From: Blautia sp. An249
Lineage (GTDB): Bacteria > Bacillota > Clostridia > Lachnospirales > Lachnospiraceae
Length of the DNA stretch: 64,000 nucleotides
Assembly: GCF_002159835.1 (NCBI RefSeq)
Contig: NZ_NFJL01000002.1
Coordinates: 248,001-312,000 of the forward strand
Reading direction: 5' to 3'
In this document: piece by piece, positions 1 to 8,175 of the stretch
How positions within the stretch are numbered: the first letter of the stretch is position 1
How the letters are laid out: each line of letters starts with the position of its first letter
The notes under the pieces: generated by a model
The model's input: the letters and a program-made list of their open reading frames with translations, nothing else
Database searches by the model: none
Told to the model about the DNA's origin: nothing
Translations under genes and position numbers: made by a program

Positions 1-2
1 AA

Positions 3-1730
3 AAAGAATGGCTCTTCGTCCTGTACAGTGCTGTGTTTATCGTCATACAGGTGTGGCTGGATCTGAAAATGCCAGACTATATGTCAGAAATTACAGTTCT
101 GGTACGGACAGATGGCAGTGCAATGGGAGATATTCTCACCGCAGGAGGCAAAATGCTCCTATGTGCATTAGGAAGTTTGGTATCCTCGGTGGTAGTTGCG
201 TACTTTGCATCCAAAATTGCCGCTAATCTGGCTGCAATCCTCCGGGAAAAATTGTTTGACAAGGTACAGTCATTTTCCATGCAGGAGATCGGGGGATTCT
301 CCACCGCCAGTTTGATTACTCGTTCTACCAATGATGTGACTCAGATTCAGATGTTCGTGGTTATGGGCTTACAGTCTATTATTAAAGCACCTGTCACTGC
401 AATCTGGGCGATTGTAAAAATTGCAGGAAAGAGTTGGCAGTGGACGACAGCTACAGCAATTTCAGTTGTAATCATGCTGTTTATCGTGGGCATCTGTATT
501 AGCCTTGCGATGCCGAAATTTAAGATTATCCAGAAACTTACAGATAATCTAAACCGTGTTACCCGTGAAAATCTGACAGGGTTAAATGTTGTCAGAGCTT
601 ATAATGCAGAAAACTATCAGATGAATAAATTTGAGCATGCAAACGAGGAACTGACGGGGACAAATCTGTTTGCCAACCGTGTGATGTCCTTCCTGATGCC
701 GGGGATGCAGTTGGTAATGAATGGACTGTCTCTGGCCATTTACTGGATTGGAGCCATTTTGATAACCAATGCGGGAATGGCGGCAAAGATGACTTATTTT
801 TCGGACATGGTTGTATTTTCCAATTATGCAATTCAAGTGGTTATGGCCTTTATGATGCTGGTAATGATATTTATTATGCTGCCGCGTGCATCTGTATCAG
901 CAAAGCGTATTATAGAGGTTCTTGACACAAAGCAGTGTATTTTGGATGGAAATGGGAAAAAGCCGGATGCTTCCCACGAAGGCGAAATTGAATTTAAGAA
1001 TGTAAGTTTCCGCTATCCGGACGCAGAAGAGTATGTACTGCACAATATTTCTTTTAAAGCGAAAAAAGGGGAAACCGTGGCATTTATCGGTTCAACCGGA
1101 AGTGGTAAGAGTACGGTAATCAACCTTGTTCCCAGATTTTACGATGCCACAGAAGGGGAAGTCCTGGTGGATGGTGTAGATGTCAGGGATTATACACAAC
1201 AGGAGCTCCGTAACAAGATCGGTTACGTCTCGCAGAAAGCAATCCTGTTCTCTGGAACAGTAAAATCCAATGTGGCATACGGAGACAATGGACGAGGTAC
1301 TGTATCGGGTGATGATGTTGTAGAGTCCGTATATACGGCACAGGCTGCTGAATTTGTGGAAAAGATGGAGGATGGATACGATGGATATATCGCCCAGGGA
1401 GGCTCCAACCTTTCCGGTGGACAGAAACAGAGGCTTTCGATTGCACGTGCTATTTGCCGCCATCCGGAAATCTTTATTTTTGACGATTCTTTTTCCGCAC
1501 TGGATTACAAAACAGACCGTATACTGCGGCAGGCACTGAAAAAGGATTGTGCGGACGCTACGAAGTTGATTGTAGCTCAACGTATTGGAACCATCCGTGA
1601 TGCTGACCGAATTGTGGTTTTGGATGAAGGCCGGGTTGCCGGAATTGGGACTCACGAGGAACTGATGAAGAACTGCGAAGTATACAGGCAGATCGCCTAT
1701 TCACAACTTTCAAAGGAGGAATTGGCATAA
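3..1730 (+). CDS. ABC exporter half-transporter, degenerate subunit (5' partial)
   Basis: Membrane-spanning exporter subunit with a C-terminal ATPase domain. The reading frame is open to the window edge and the residues before the internal GTG at 33 fit the first membrane helix of this family, so the true start lies upstream. The ATPase has Walker A GSTGSGKS and signature LSGGQ. The Walker B is FIFDDSFSALD, with Asp where the catalytic Glu normally sits, and the switch region reads AQR instead of AHR, so the switch His is Gln. Known heterodimeric exporters (TM287/288, LmrCD, BmrCD types) pair such a degenerate subunit with a canonical one. The stop overlaps the next ATG by one base, which supports co-translation with that partner. 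Substrate is unknown; drugs or lipids are typical. Confidence 0.93.
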   Translation, partial: KEWLFVLYSAVFIVIQVWLDLKMPDYMSEITVLVRTDGSAMGDILTAGGKMLLCALGSLVSSVVVAYFASKIAANLAAILREKLFDKVQSFSMQEIGGFSTASLITRSTNDVTQIQMFVVMGLQSIIKAPVTAIWAIVKIAGKSWQWTTATAISVVIMLFIVGICISLAMPKFKIIQKLTDNLNRVTRENLTGLNVVRAYNAENYQMNKFEHANEELTGTNLFANRVMSFLMPGMQLVMNGLSLAIYWIGAILITNAGMAAKMTYFSDMVVFSNYAIQVVMAFMMLVMIFIMLPRASVSAKRIIEVLDTKQCILDGNGKKPDASHEGEIEFKNVSFRYPDAEEYVLHNISFKAKKGETVAFIGSTGSGKSTVINLVPRFYDATEGEVLVDGVDVRDYTQQELRNKIGYVSQKAILFSGTVKSNVAYGDNGRGTVSGDDVVESVYTAQAAEFVEKMEDGYDGYIAQGGSNLSGGQKQRLSIARAICRHPEIFIFDDSFSALDYKTDRILRQALKKDCADATKLIVAQRIGTIRDADRIVVLDEGRVAGIGTHEELMKNCEVYRQIAYSQLSKEELA

Positions 1731-3979
1731 TGGCAAAAGAAGAATATAAAATGGGTCAAAACCAGTATGGAAAACAGGAAGGACCTTCTGCGCCGGGAAT
1801 GAGTGGCAGTACGGAAAAAGCGCAAAACTCAAAAGGTACATGGGGAAAATTACTGCGATACGGCAAGAAGTATTGGATTCCGGTTATCCTTGCGCTGATT
1901 TTTGCCGTTGCCGGTACTGTATTTACAATCATTGGTCCGGATAAGCTCTCCGATATGACTGACATCATTACAGAAGGCATTACACCTAATACAGAAAAGC
2001 TGGAAGAAATATCAGGAGAAATTTCAGAAAATATGTCGGTCAATATGGAAACGGTTATGGGAGCCATATCTGCTAATTTATCAGATCCGAATGCTGTGCC
2101 GGAGGAAATAGAAGTAAATGGCTCGACAATATCGGCAGAGGATCAGATGGAAACCGTATCCCTGTTCAGTGGACTGGATATGAACGACAATGAGGCGGCT
2201 ATGCAGGCAGTAAACAACCTGCCGGAAAGTGTAAAGAGTGCCCTTTATACAGATATTACAGTGGATGGAAACGTGATCCCCGGAGAAGACCAGATAGAAA
2301 TGATGGAATTATTTTCTGAAATGGACTCCGACGACTCGGATGCAATGCTGAATATGTTGGATGAACTGCCAGCTTCCATTTATGATATGGTCGAACCAAA
2401 GATTGATATGGATGGAGTTATCGGGATTGCTATATTACTGATTGTTTTTTATGTACTTAGTGCTGTTCTTTCCAGCGGACAGGGCATCATCATGGCAACC
2501 GTTTCGCAGAAAATTTCTAAACGTCTGCGCAGCGATATATCCACAAAAATCAACAGGCTTCCCATGTCCTACTATGGCAGGACATCCACAGGAGATATTT
2601 TATCTCGCGTAACAAATGATGTGGATACTCTTGGACAGTCATTAAATCAAAGCGTTGGTACACTGGTTTCATCTGTGGCATTGTTGGTGGGTTCTCTGGT
2701 GATGATGTTTGCTACTAACTGGATCATGGCTGTAACTGCAGTGATTTCTTCCTTGATTGGATTTGCTCTGATGATGATAATCATGAGCCGAAGCCAGAAA
2801 TATTTTACCAGTCAGCAGAAAGCCCTCGGAGAGATCAATGGGCACATAGAAGAAATTTATGCTGGACATACGGTAGTTAAGGCTTATAACGGAGAAGCAG
2901 AGGCAAAAAGAACATTTGATAAGATGAATGAAAATCTGAGAGTATCTGGTTTTAAATCTCAGTGTCTTTCCGGCTTGATGATGCCGATTATGTCCTTTAT
3001 CGGAAACTTCGCTTATGTGGCTGTTTGTGTAGCCGGTGCGGTTCTTGCGAAAAACGGAACGATTACCTTTGGTGTGATTGTAGCGTTTATGATGTATGTA
3101 CGTCAGTTTACCCAACCTTTGTCACAGATTGCCCAGGGAGCACAGTCCCTGCAGTCGGCAACAGCAGCCGGTGAACGTGTCTTTGATTTTCTGGATGCGG
3201 AAGAAATGGAGGATGAGAGTGATAAACCGGCGCTGATCAAGAAAGCCCAGGGACGAGTGGATTTTGAACATGTTCGATTTGGATATGATTCTGACAAAGT
3301 AATCATTAAAGATTTTTCAGCTAAAGTGAAGCCGGGACAGAAAATTGCTATCGTAGGTCCTACTGGAGCAGGAAAGACAACAATCGTGAATTTGCTGATG
3401 CGTTTTTACGACATTCAGGGTGGAAAAATTAAAATCGATGGTGTACCTACCGATAAGATGAAACGGGAAGATGTCCATTCCATGTTCTGCATGGTTCTGC
3501 AGGATACCTGGCTATTTGAAGGAACCGTCCGTGAAAATCTGGTTTACTGCACCCCGGATGTATCGGAGGAAAAGATGAGAAATGCCTGCAAGTCCGTGGG
3601 ACTGGATCATTTTATCCGAACCTTGCCAAAAGGCTATGACACAGTTTTGAATGACCAGGTAAATCTTTCACAAGGGCAGAAACAGCAGCTTACCATTGCC
3701 CGTGCCATGATTGCAGATAAACCGATGCTGATCCTGGATGAAGCGACAAGTTCCGTAGATACCAGGACGGAGCTGCAGATTCAGAATGCAATGGATGAAT
3801 TGATGAAAGGCCGTACATCTTTCATTATTGCTCATCGGTTATCCACGATTAAAAATGCAGATCTGATCCTTGTTTTAAAGGATGGTGATGTGATAGAAAG
3901 TGGAAACCATGACCAGTTGATGAAAAAGAAAGGCTTTTATGCAGATCTGTATAACAGTCAGTTTGAACAGGCGTCTTAA
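1730..3979 (+). CDS. ABC exporter half-transporter, canonical partner with large extracellular insert
   Basis: Partner subunit of the upstream exporter, 749 residues against about 580-620 for typical half-transporters. Membrane helix 1 lies near residues 49-68 and helix 2 near 229-248. The roughly 160 residues between them are acidic and hydrophilic and should face outside. The insert holds two related segments of about 45 residues (from about 128 and 177; both carry an EDQ then a LFS motif). The ATPase has Walker A GPTGAGKT (543-550), LILDEATSS with the catalytic Glu, and AHR with the switch His. Its signature is LSQGQ rather than LSGGQ. That pattern complements the degenerate first subunit, leaving one competent and one degenerate ATP site. 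The insert may bind substrate or a partner, which is inference. Confidence 0.93.
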   Translation: MAKEEYKMGQNQYGKQEGPSAPGMSGSTEKAQNSKGTWGKLLRYGKKYWIPVILALIFAVAGTVFTIIGPDKLSDMTDIITEGITPNTEKLEEISGEISENMSVNMETVMGAISANLSDPNAVPEEIEVNGSTISAEDQMETVSLFSGLDMNDNEAAMQAVNNLPESVKSALYTDITVDGNVIPGEDQIEMMELFSEMDSDDSDAMLNMLDELPASIYDMVEPKIDMDGVIGIAILLIVFYVLSAVLSSGQGIIMATVSQKISKRLRSDISTKINRLPMSYYGRTSTGDILSRVTNDVDTLGQSLNQSVGTLVSSVALLVGSLVMMFATNWIMAVTAVISSLIGFALMMIIMSRSQKYFTSQQKALGEINGHIEEIYAGHTVVKAYNGEAEAKRTFDKMNENLRVSGFKSQCLSGLMMPIMSFIGNFAYVAVCVAGAVLAKNGTITFGVIVAFMMYVRQFTQPLSQIAQGAQSLQSATAAGERVFDFLDAEEMEDESDKPALIKKAQGRVDFEHVRFGYDSDKVIIKDFSAKVKPGQKIAIVGPTGAGKTTIVNLLMRFYDIQGGKIKIDGVPTDKMKREDVHSMFCMVLQDTWLFEGTVRENLVYCTPDVSEEKMRNACKSVGLDHFIRTLPKGYDTVLNDQVNLSQGQKQQLTIARAMIADKPMLILDEATSSVDTRTELQIQNAMDELMKGRTSFIIAHRLSTIKNADLILVLKDGDVIESGNHDQLMKKKGFYADLYNSQFEQAS

Positions 3980-3991
3980 GGAGGGAATTCT

Positions 3992-4597
3992 ATGCGATAC
4001 AAGTATATAACGATAGAAAGAGAATACGGCAGCGGCGGAACGGAAATTGCCAGAAGAGTAGCAGAAGAATGTGGGATTCCCTGTTATGGAAAGGAAATCC
4101 TTGAGTTTGTTGCGAAGGAATATAACATAGCGGTCGAGGAAATCGACCGCTATGAAGAAACGGTTACAAACAGCCTTTTGTATACATTCTTTGTCTTGGG
4201 AAGAGTACAAAGCGGAGAAAGCGATATGCTGGCAAAAGAAGGTCATATATTTGTTGCGGAACAGGCCGCGATCACAAAACTGGCATCATATGGACCTGCT
4301 ATTTTTGTGGGACACTGTGCTTCTGAAGCATTAAAAGAAAAACATCAGGTTCTTCATGTATTTATCAAGTCCAACACAGCGGATAAAAAGGCAAGGATTA
4401 TGGTGGAATATCATATTCCCGAAGAAAAGGTAGAAACGGCCATGCGGCGGTTTGATAAAAAACGTTCAAATTATTATTATGCCAATACAGCCAGAAAATG
4501 GACGGACAACGAGAATTATGATCTGGTTCTGGACAGTGGGAAATTGGGTCTGGACGGATGCGTTGCCGCCATTAAAGGCGTATTTGAAGATAAATGA
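3992..4597 (+). CDS. Cytidylate-kinase-like family protein
   Basis: A 201-residue P-loop protein of the cytidylate kinase-like (AAA_26/Cytidylate_kin2) family. The N-terminus has the family pattern ITIEREYGSGG followed by EIARRVAEE, where the Gly-rich loop should bind nucleotide. True Cmk proteins carry a different longer core, so the physiological substrate is unproven. A good AAGGAGGG ribosome site lies 12 bases after the exporter stop, so it is probably in the same transcript. Family members often sit beside transporters and regulators in Clostridia without known function. Confident on family, unsure of role. Confidence 0.8.
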   Translation: MRYKYITIEREYGSGGTEIARRVAEECGIPCYGKEILEFVAKEYNIAVEEIDRYEETVTNSLLYTFFVLGRVQSGESDMLAKEGHIFVAEQAAITKLASYGPAIFVGHCASEALKEKHQVLHVFIKSNTADKKARIMVEYHIPEEKVETAMRRFDKKRSNYYYANTARKWTDNENYDLVLDSGKLGLDGCVAAIKGVFEDK

Positions 4598-4645
4598 TAA
4601 AGCAGTACCTGATGATGGGCTGTGACAGAAAGGAGGTGAAAATAA

Positions 4646-5110
4646 TTGCACAAAGGGAATGTGCTTAGAATCTTCCGTCAGATTGATGTTTTCCTGTCGT
4701 ATTATGATTATAACCAGGGAGAGGCCCTGTGTGATTTGAAATATTCTCAGATATTTTTGTTGAATGAAATGTTTGAATTGAAGAAGAATACAAAAGGTGC
4801 GATAACCCTTACTGTGCTTGGCAAGAAAACCGGGTTCTCAAAGGCATCCCTCTGTTCTGCGTTAAAGATTCTGAAGAAGGCGGGATATGTGGATGTGATG
4901 GTAGATAGAGAGGACAACAGAAAAAAGAATCTTCTTCCCACTAAAAAAGCAAAAGAGGCAGAATTAGAAGTAAAACTATATCTTTGCAGTGTCAGCGATT
5001 TGCTTTGTGAAGGGATGGGTGGGAGGGAGTTGGAAGAAATGGAACGCTCACTGAACAAGATTTCTGAAAATATCAACAAAATGCAGATGAGAAGCTCAGG
5101 GGGCAAGTAA
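4646..5110 (+). CDS. MarR-like winged-helix regulator
   Basis: A 154-residue DNA-binding protein with a MarR-type layout: an N-terminal helix region, a winged helix around residues 55-100 (TVLGKKTGFSKASLCSALKILKKAGYV) and a C-terminal dimer helix. I chose the TTG start at 4646 because a perfect AGGAGG lies at 4631-4636, nine bases upstream, and no ATG fits. It probably regulates the exporter upstream, the fatty-acid synthase downstream, or both. No operator was identified. Confidence 0.8.
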   Translation: MHKGNVLRIFRQIDVFLSYYDYNQGEALCDLKYSQIFLLNEMFELKKNTKGAITLTVLGKKTGFSKASLCSALKILKKAGYVDVMVDREDNRKKNLLPTKKAKEAELEVKLYLCSVSDLLCEGMGGRELEEMERSLNKISENINKMQMRSSGGK

Positions 5111-5170
5111 GTTACTGAATATAGTCATCAATGAATATGAAATAATGATAGAAAGTGTACACGGTGAATT

Positions 5171-6109
5171 ATGATAGAAGAAAATGTTTTGATATCGTAT
5201 CTGAAAAAATTTGACCAATACCCATTTAAAATAAAAATTAACCAGAAGGAATATGTGATTGGCAGCGGGGAGCCGCAGTTTACGGTAATCCTGCATAAAT
5301 CAATTCCTTTGTCAAATCTGATGACCAGCACCTCGTTGGCTTTAGGAGAGGCATACATGGATGGTAATTTGGAAATAGAAGGCGATTTATATTTCGCACT
5401 GGATCATTTTCTGGGGCAGATGGGGAAATTTGCGACAGATGAATCGGCTCTCAAAAAGATTATGCACACTTCCACCGCAAAGAAAAATCAGCAGAAGGAA
5501 GTACAGAGTCACTATGATATCGGTAACGATTTTTACAAATTATGGCTGGATGAAACCATGAGCTACTCCTGTGGGTATTTTATCCATGAAGATGATACAC
5601 TCTACCAGGCGCAGGTCAATAAAGTGGATTATATCCTGAAAAAATTGTATCTGCAGGAGGGCATGTCCCTTCTTGACATTGGATGCGGATGGGGATTTTT
5701 ACTGATAGAAGCGGCAAAAAAATACGGTGTGCGATGTGTAGGAATTACACTTAGCAAAGAACAATATGCAGAATTTGAGAGAAAAATCAAAGAAGAACAT
5801 TTGGAACAGCTTGTGAGTGTGAAACTAATGGATTACCGCGATCTTCCAGAACTTGGACAGTCATTTGACAGAGTCGTAAGTGTCGGAATGGTGGAGCATG
5901 TTGGGCGAAATAATTACCAGCTCTTTATCGACTCCGTAAAGAAGGTGCTTAATCCTGGCGGATTGTTTTTGCTGCACTTTATCAGCGGTCTGAAAGAACA
6001 TCCCGGCGATCCCTGGATAAAAAAAATATATTTTCCCCGGAGGAACCGTGCCGAGTTTAAGGAGACCCGCAGGTTCTCCCCCGGTCACGGGCTTCGCAAG
6101 TTTCCGTAA
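5171..6109 (+). pseudogene. cfa: Cyclopropane-fatty-acyl-phospholipid synthase, frameshifted and 3'-truncated
   Basis: Enzymes of this family add a methylene from S-adenosylmethionine across the double bond of membrane phospholipid acyl chains. Family marks are YDIGNDFY (115-122), MSYSCGYF (130-137), the SAM-binding LLDIGCGWG (167-175) and MVEHVG. Usual length is near 390 residues. Here the frame shifts at an eight-A run (6019-6026). With seven A the frame reads WIKKYIFPGG followed by VPSLR-like residues, as in the family. Even in the corrected frame homology stops at about 6062 and about 100 C-terminal residues are absent. The gene is therefore most likely dead, or at best a truncated protein. 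Confidence 0.85.
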
Positions 6110-6171
6110 CACGATCACTGAACTAAATATAGTAAAACTGACGCAAAAAGTCAATCCCGCAATTTAGCTCT

Positions 6172-6197
6172 ATTTTAAGTATATGCACACTTAAAAT
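6172..6197. repeat. Inverted repeat in the gap after the cfa relic
   Basis: Nine-base arms ATTTTAAGT (6172-6180) and ACTTAAAAT (6189-6197) separated by eight bases. It sits in the 230-bp AT-rich gap between the truncated synthase and the marR promoter. It could be a weak hairpin, or part of the junction that brought in the marR-flavodoxin module. I see no gene in this gap. Confidence 0.5.
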
Positions 6198-6272
6198 AAT
6201 AATGCAGAGAAATCGTCTCATTTCTATGAACGAGTGGAACGCTCTGAACGGCTCGCAAATGGTCTGAAATTC

Positions 6273-6301
6273 TTGACAAATGCGTAATAAGTTACTATAA
6301 T
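6273..6301 (+). promoter_or_regulatory. Consensus sigma-A promoter of the marR-flavodoxin pair
   Basis: TTGACA at 6273-6278 and TATAAT at 6296-6301 with exactly 17 bases between. Both boxes match consensus perfectly. The -10 box and the spacer lie inside a long inverted repeat, so repressor binding there would block polymerase. Confidence 0.9.
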
Positions 6302-6326
6302 GTGAAATAGTAACTTATTACGCATT
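6279..6326. promoter_or_regulatory. Perfect 20-bp inverted repeat over the promoter; probable MarR operator
   Basis: The arms are 6279-6298 and 6307-6326 with an 8-base spacer and no mismatch. The left arm covers the promoter spacer and part of the -10 box; the right arm lies in the 5' leader and ends 15 bases before the ATG. Each arm also holds a smaller dyad (GTAA, four bases, TTAC), as expected for two repressor dimers. The adjacent MarR gene is the likely ligand by autoregulation. An RNA hairpin is an alternative reading. Confidence 0.85.
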
Positions 6327-6341
6327 ATAGGAGAATACAAA

Positions 6342-6827
6342 ATGGAATATGAAAAAATGGGTAAAAATCTGCAATGGAAGAAAAATCTTCTGTTTGCAGG
6401 AGTGTTTATTCAAGAAAATCTGCTTCATTCAGTTTTTGACCGATATAACGAGATGTCATGCAAACAATGGCTCTTAATGTCTGTTCTTAAAGCATTTGAT
6501 ACGCCGCCTGATTTGTCAACGGTAGCGAAAGCTATGGGCTGCTCTCGTCAAAATGTAAAACAGTTGGCGCGCCCACTTGAACAGGAGGGTTATATCAGAC
6601 TTGAAAAATCAAAGGAAGACGCAAGGAGTCTGTGCATTTCTTATACTGAAAAGGGCAGGCAATTCAGCAAAGAGAATACAGCAAAGGGGAAATTTGTTCA
6701 CGAAGCTGTTTTCAGCGAATTCAGCGAAGATGAAATCGACATTTATTATTCTTTGTCAATTAAGATGATGAACGGAATTAAGCATTTGGAAGAAGCGTTT
6801 CAGAAGCAGAAGGAGGAAGTTAAGTGA
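6342..6827 (+). CDS. MarR family transcriptional regulator
   Basis: A 161-residue winged-helix regulator. The recognition region reads STVAKAMGCSRQNVKQLARP (about 62-81) and is followed by a wing with EKSKEDARS. It starts at ATG 6342 behind TAGGAG. The downstream flavodoxin gene begins at GTG 6824 in a GTGA overlap, so the two are translationally coupled. The strong promoter inside an inverted repeat suggests negative autoregulation. The segment is more AT-rich than its neighbours, which may mean it was acquired as a unit. Confidence 0.88.
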   Translation: MEYEKMGKNLQWKKNLLFAGVFIQENLLHSVFDRYNEMSCKQWLLMSVLKAFDTPPDLSTVAKAMGCSRQNVKQLARPLEQEGYIRLEKSKEDARSLCISYTEKGRQFSKENTAKGKFVHEAVFSEFSEDEIDIYYSLSIKMMNGIKHLEEAFQKQKEEVK

Positions 6828-7378
6828 ACGGCATAGTTTTATATCAATCAAAATATGGCGCAACAAAAAAATATGTGGATTGGCTTACCGAAACCATCAA
6901 ATTTTCTTGTTTGGAAATCAAGAAAACGGACATAAAAGACCTTGCTAAATATGACATTGTTATTTTAGCGGGCGGTATTTACGCTTCGGGGATAGCGGGT
7001 CTGACATTTTTGAAAAAGCACATTAAACAGTTGGAAAACAAACGCATAGCAGTTTTCTGTGTTGGTGCTTCGCCGTTTGATGAACAGGCTTTTAAGCAAA
7101 TCTATGAACATAATTTCAGTGGAAATTTAAGTAACATTCCTTGTTTTTATGGTCGTGGTGCGTGGAACGAGGAAAAGATGTCATTTGCCGACAGAACAAT
7201 GTGCAAAATGCTCCAGAAAATGGTTGCGAAAAAAGACCCCGCGACATATGAGCCGTGGGAAAAAGCGTTGATGTGCGCAGTCGGACAAAGCTGCGATTGG
7301 ACAGATAAGACATATCTGAATGCGTTGCTGGATTGGATAAAATCCAAAAACCCTATTGACTCTGACGCAGCGTTATAG
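6824..7378 (+). CDS. Flavodoxin-domain protein (HemG/Flavodoxin_5-like)
   Basis: A 184-residue protein with a flavodoxin fold. The N-terminus VLYQSKYGATKKY fits the FMN phosphate-binding loop of the Flavodoxin_5 group (T/S-x-x-G-x-T/A pattern), and IVILAGGIYASG fits the second FMN-contacting loop. Relatives include protoporphyrinogen oxidase HemG and many uncharacterised clostridial oxidoreductases, so the electron partner is unknown. It overlaps the MarR stop by four bases and probably responds to the same signal. A redox or phenolic-compound signal is plausible but only inferred. Confidence 0.82.
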   Translation: MNGIVLYQSKYGATKKYVDWLTETIKFSCLEIKKTDIKDLAKYDIVILAGGIYASGIAGLTFLKKHIKQLENKRIAVFCVGASPFDEQAFKQIYEHNFSGNLSNIPCFYGRGAWNEEKMSFADRTMCKMLQKMVAKKDPATYEPWEKALMCAVGQSCDWTDKTYLNALLDWIKSKNPIDSDAAL

Positions 7379-7386
7379 CTTAGTTA

Positions 7387-7971
7387 CTAGCAGTGTTCTT
7401 TTTCGGCATTTTTCAGTGCCTGATTTATTGTTCCGGAGACGACAGTTCTGATTTGTCTGACGATGGTATCATCGTCTTCTTTCATCCCATTCTTAATCCA
7501 TCCAATCAATAAGTTAACCAGTGCATAGCTGTAAAAATTAGTTAGAAATTCCAGATAATGTTCGCTTACCTGTCTGTCACTGGCAATCTCTGAGATAAGG
7601 CTTTTAATTGTGCGGTGGATGTCCTTATGGAAAAAAAGTTTTAATTCTTCCATGGCAAAAGTATCCAGGGCGCATTTTACAATATATTGATTGGACCTGG
7701 CGTAGTCCAAAATGAAACGGACCGCATCCTCATAGGTAAGCAGTGTGGTATATGCGTCTAAATAACTGTAGGCTTCTTTTTCCAGAATCCATTTAACCAC
7801 AGAATAAATGTCCTGAAAATGATAATAAAAAGTGCCGCGGTTAATATGACAGTTATCTGTAATTTCCCGTATGGAGATTTTTGTGAGAGGTTTGGTTTCC
7901 ATTAAACACTTTAGACAAGCAGCTATCCGTTCTTTCATTCGATCGGAGGCAGGGGTTTCCCGACTGTTCAT
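7387..7971 (-). CDS. TetR/AcrR family regulator
   Basis: A DNA-binding repressor with an N-terminal helix-turn-helix: TKISIREITDNCHINRGTFYYHF is spread over about 35 residues near the start, and the GTFYYHF ending is typical of TetR. The C-terminal part should bind ligand. I chose ATG 7971 because AAAGGAG lies about nine bases upstream on the minus strand; a longer frame to 8013 lacks a site. It is divergent from the MMPL pump, so control of that pump is likely. A candidate operator lies at 8006-8029. Confidence 0.87.
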   Translation of the reverse strand: MNSRETPASDRMKERIAACLKCLMETKPLTKISIREITDNCHINRGTFYYHFQDIYSVVKWILEKEAYSYLDAYTTLLTYEDAVRFILDYARSNQYIVKCALDTFAMEELKLFFHKDIHRTIKSLISEIASDRQVSEHYLEFLTNFYSYALVNLLIGWIKNGMKEDDDTIVRQIRTVVSGTINQALKNAEKEHC

Positions 7972-8005
7972 AAATACATACTCCTTTGTACTTTCCGGTT
8001 GCATC

Positions 8006-8029
8006 ATAAACAAGAGCTATTTTGTTTAT
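8006..8029. promoter_or_regulatory. Candidate TetR operator
   Basis: Perfect 8-base inverted repeat ATAAACAA (8006-8013) and TTGTTTAT (8022-8029) with eight bases between. It lies between the divergent regulator and pump genes, which is where a TetR dimer would repress both. Further AAACA-type half-sites follow at about 8067-8100. Confidence 0.6.
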
Positions 8030-8175
8030 AGTACGACATAGAATGCTGCTTTGCAATATAAAAATTAAACACTTTTAAACAAATGTTGAAAAATTAAACA
8101 ATTGTAATAAATTATTGATTGTTCAGATTACAGATAAGGGATATGATTTGGAAAAACAAAAGGGAAGTGGTTCAT

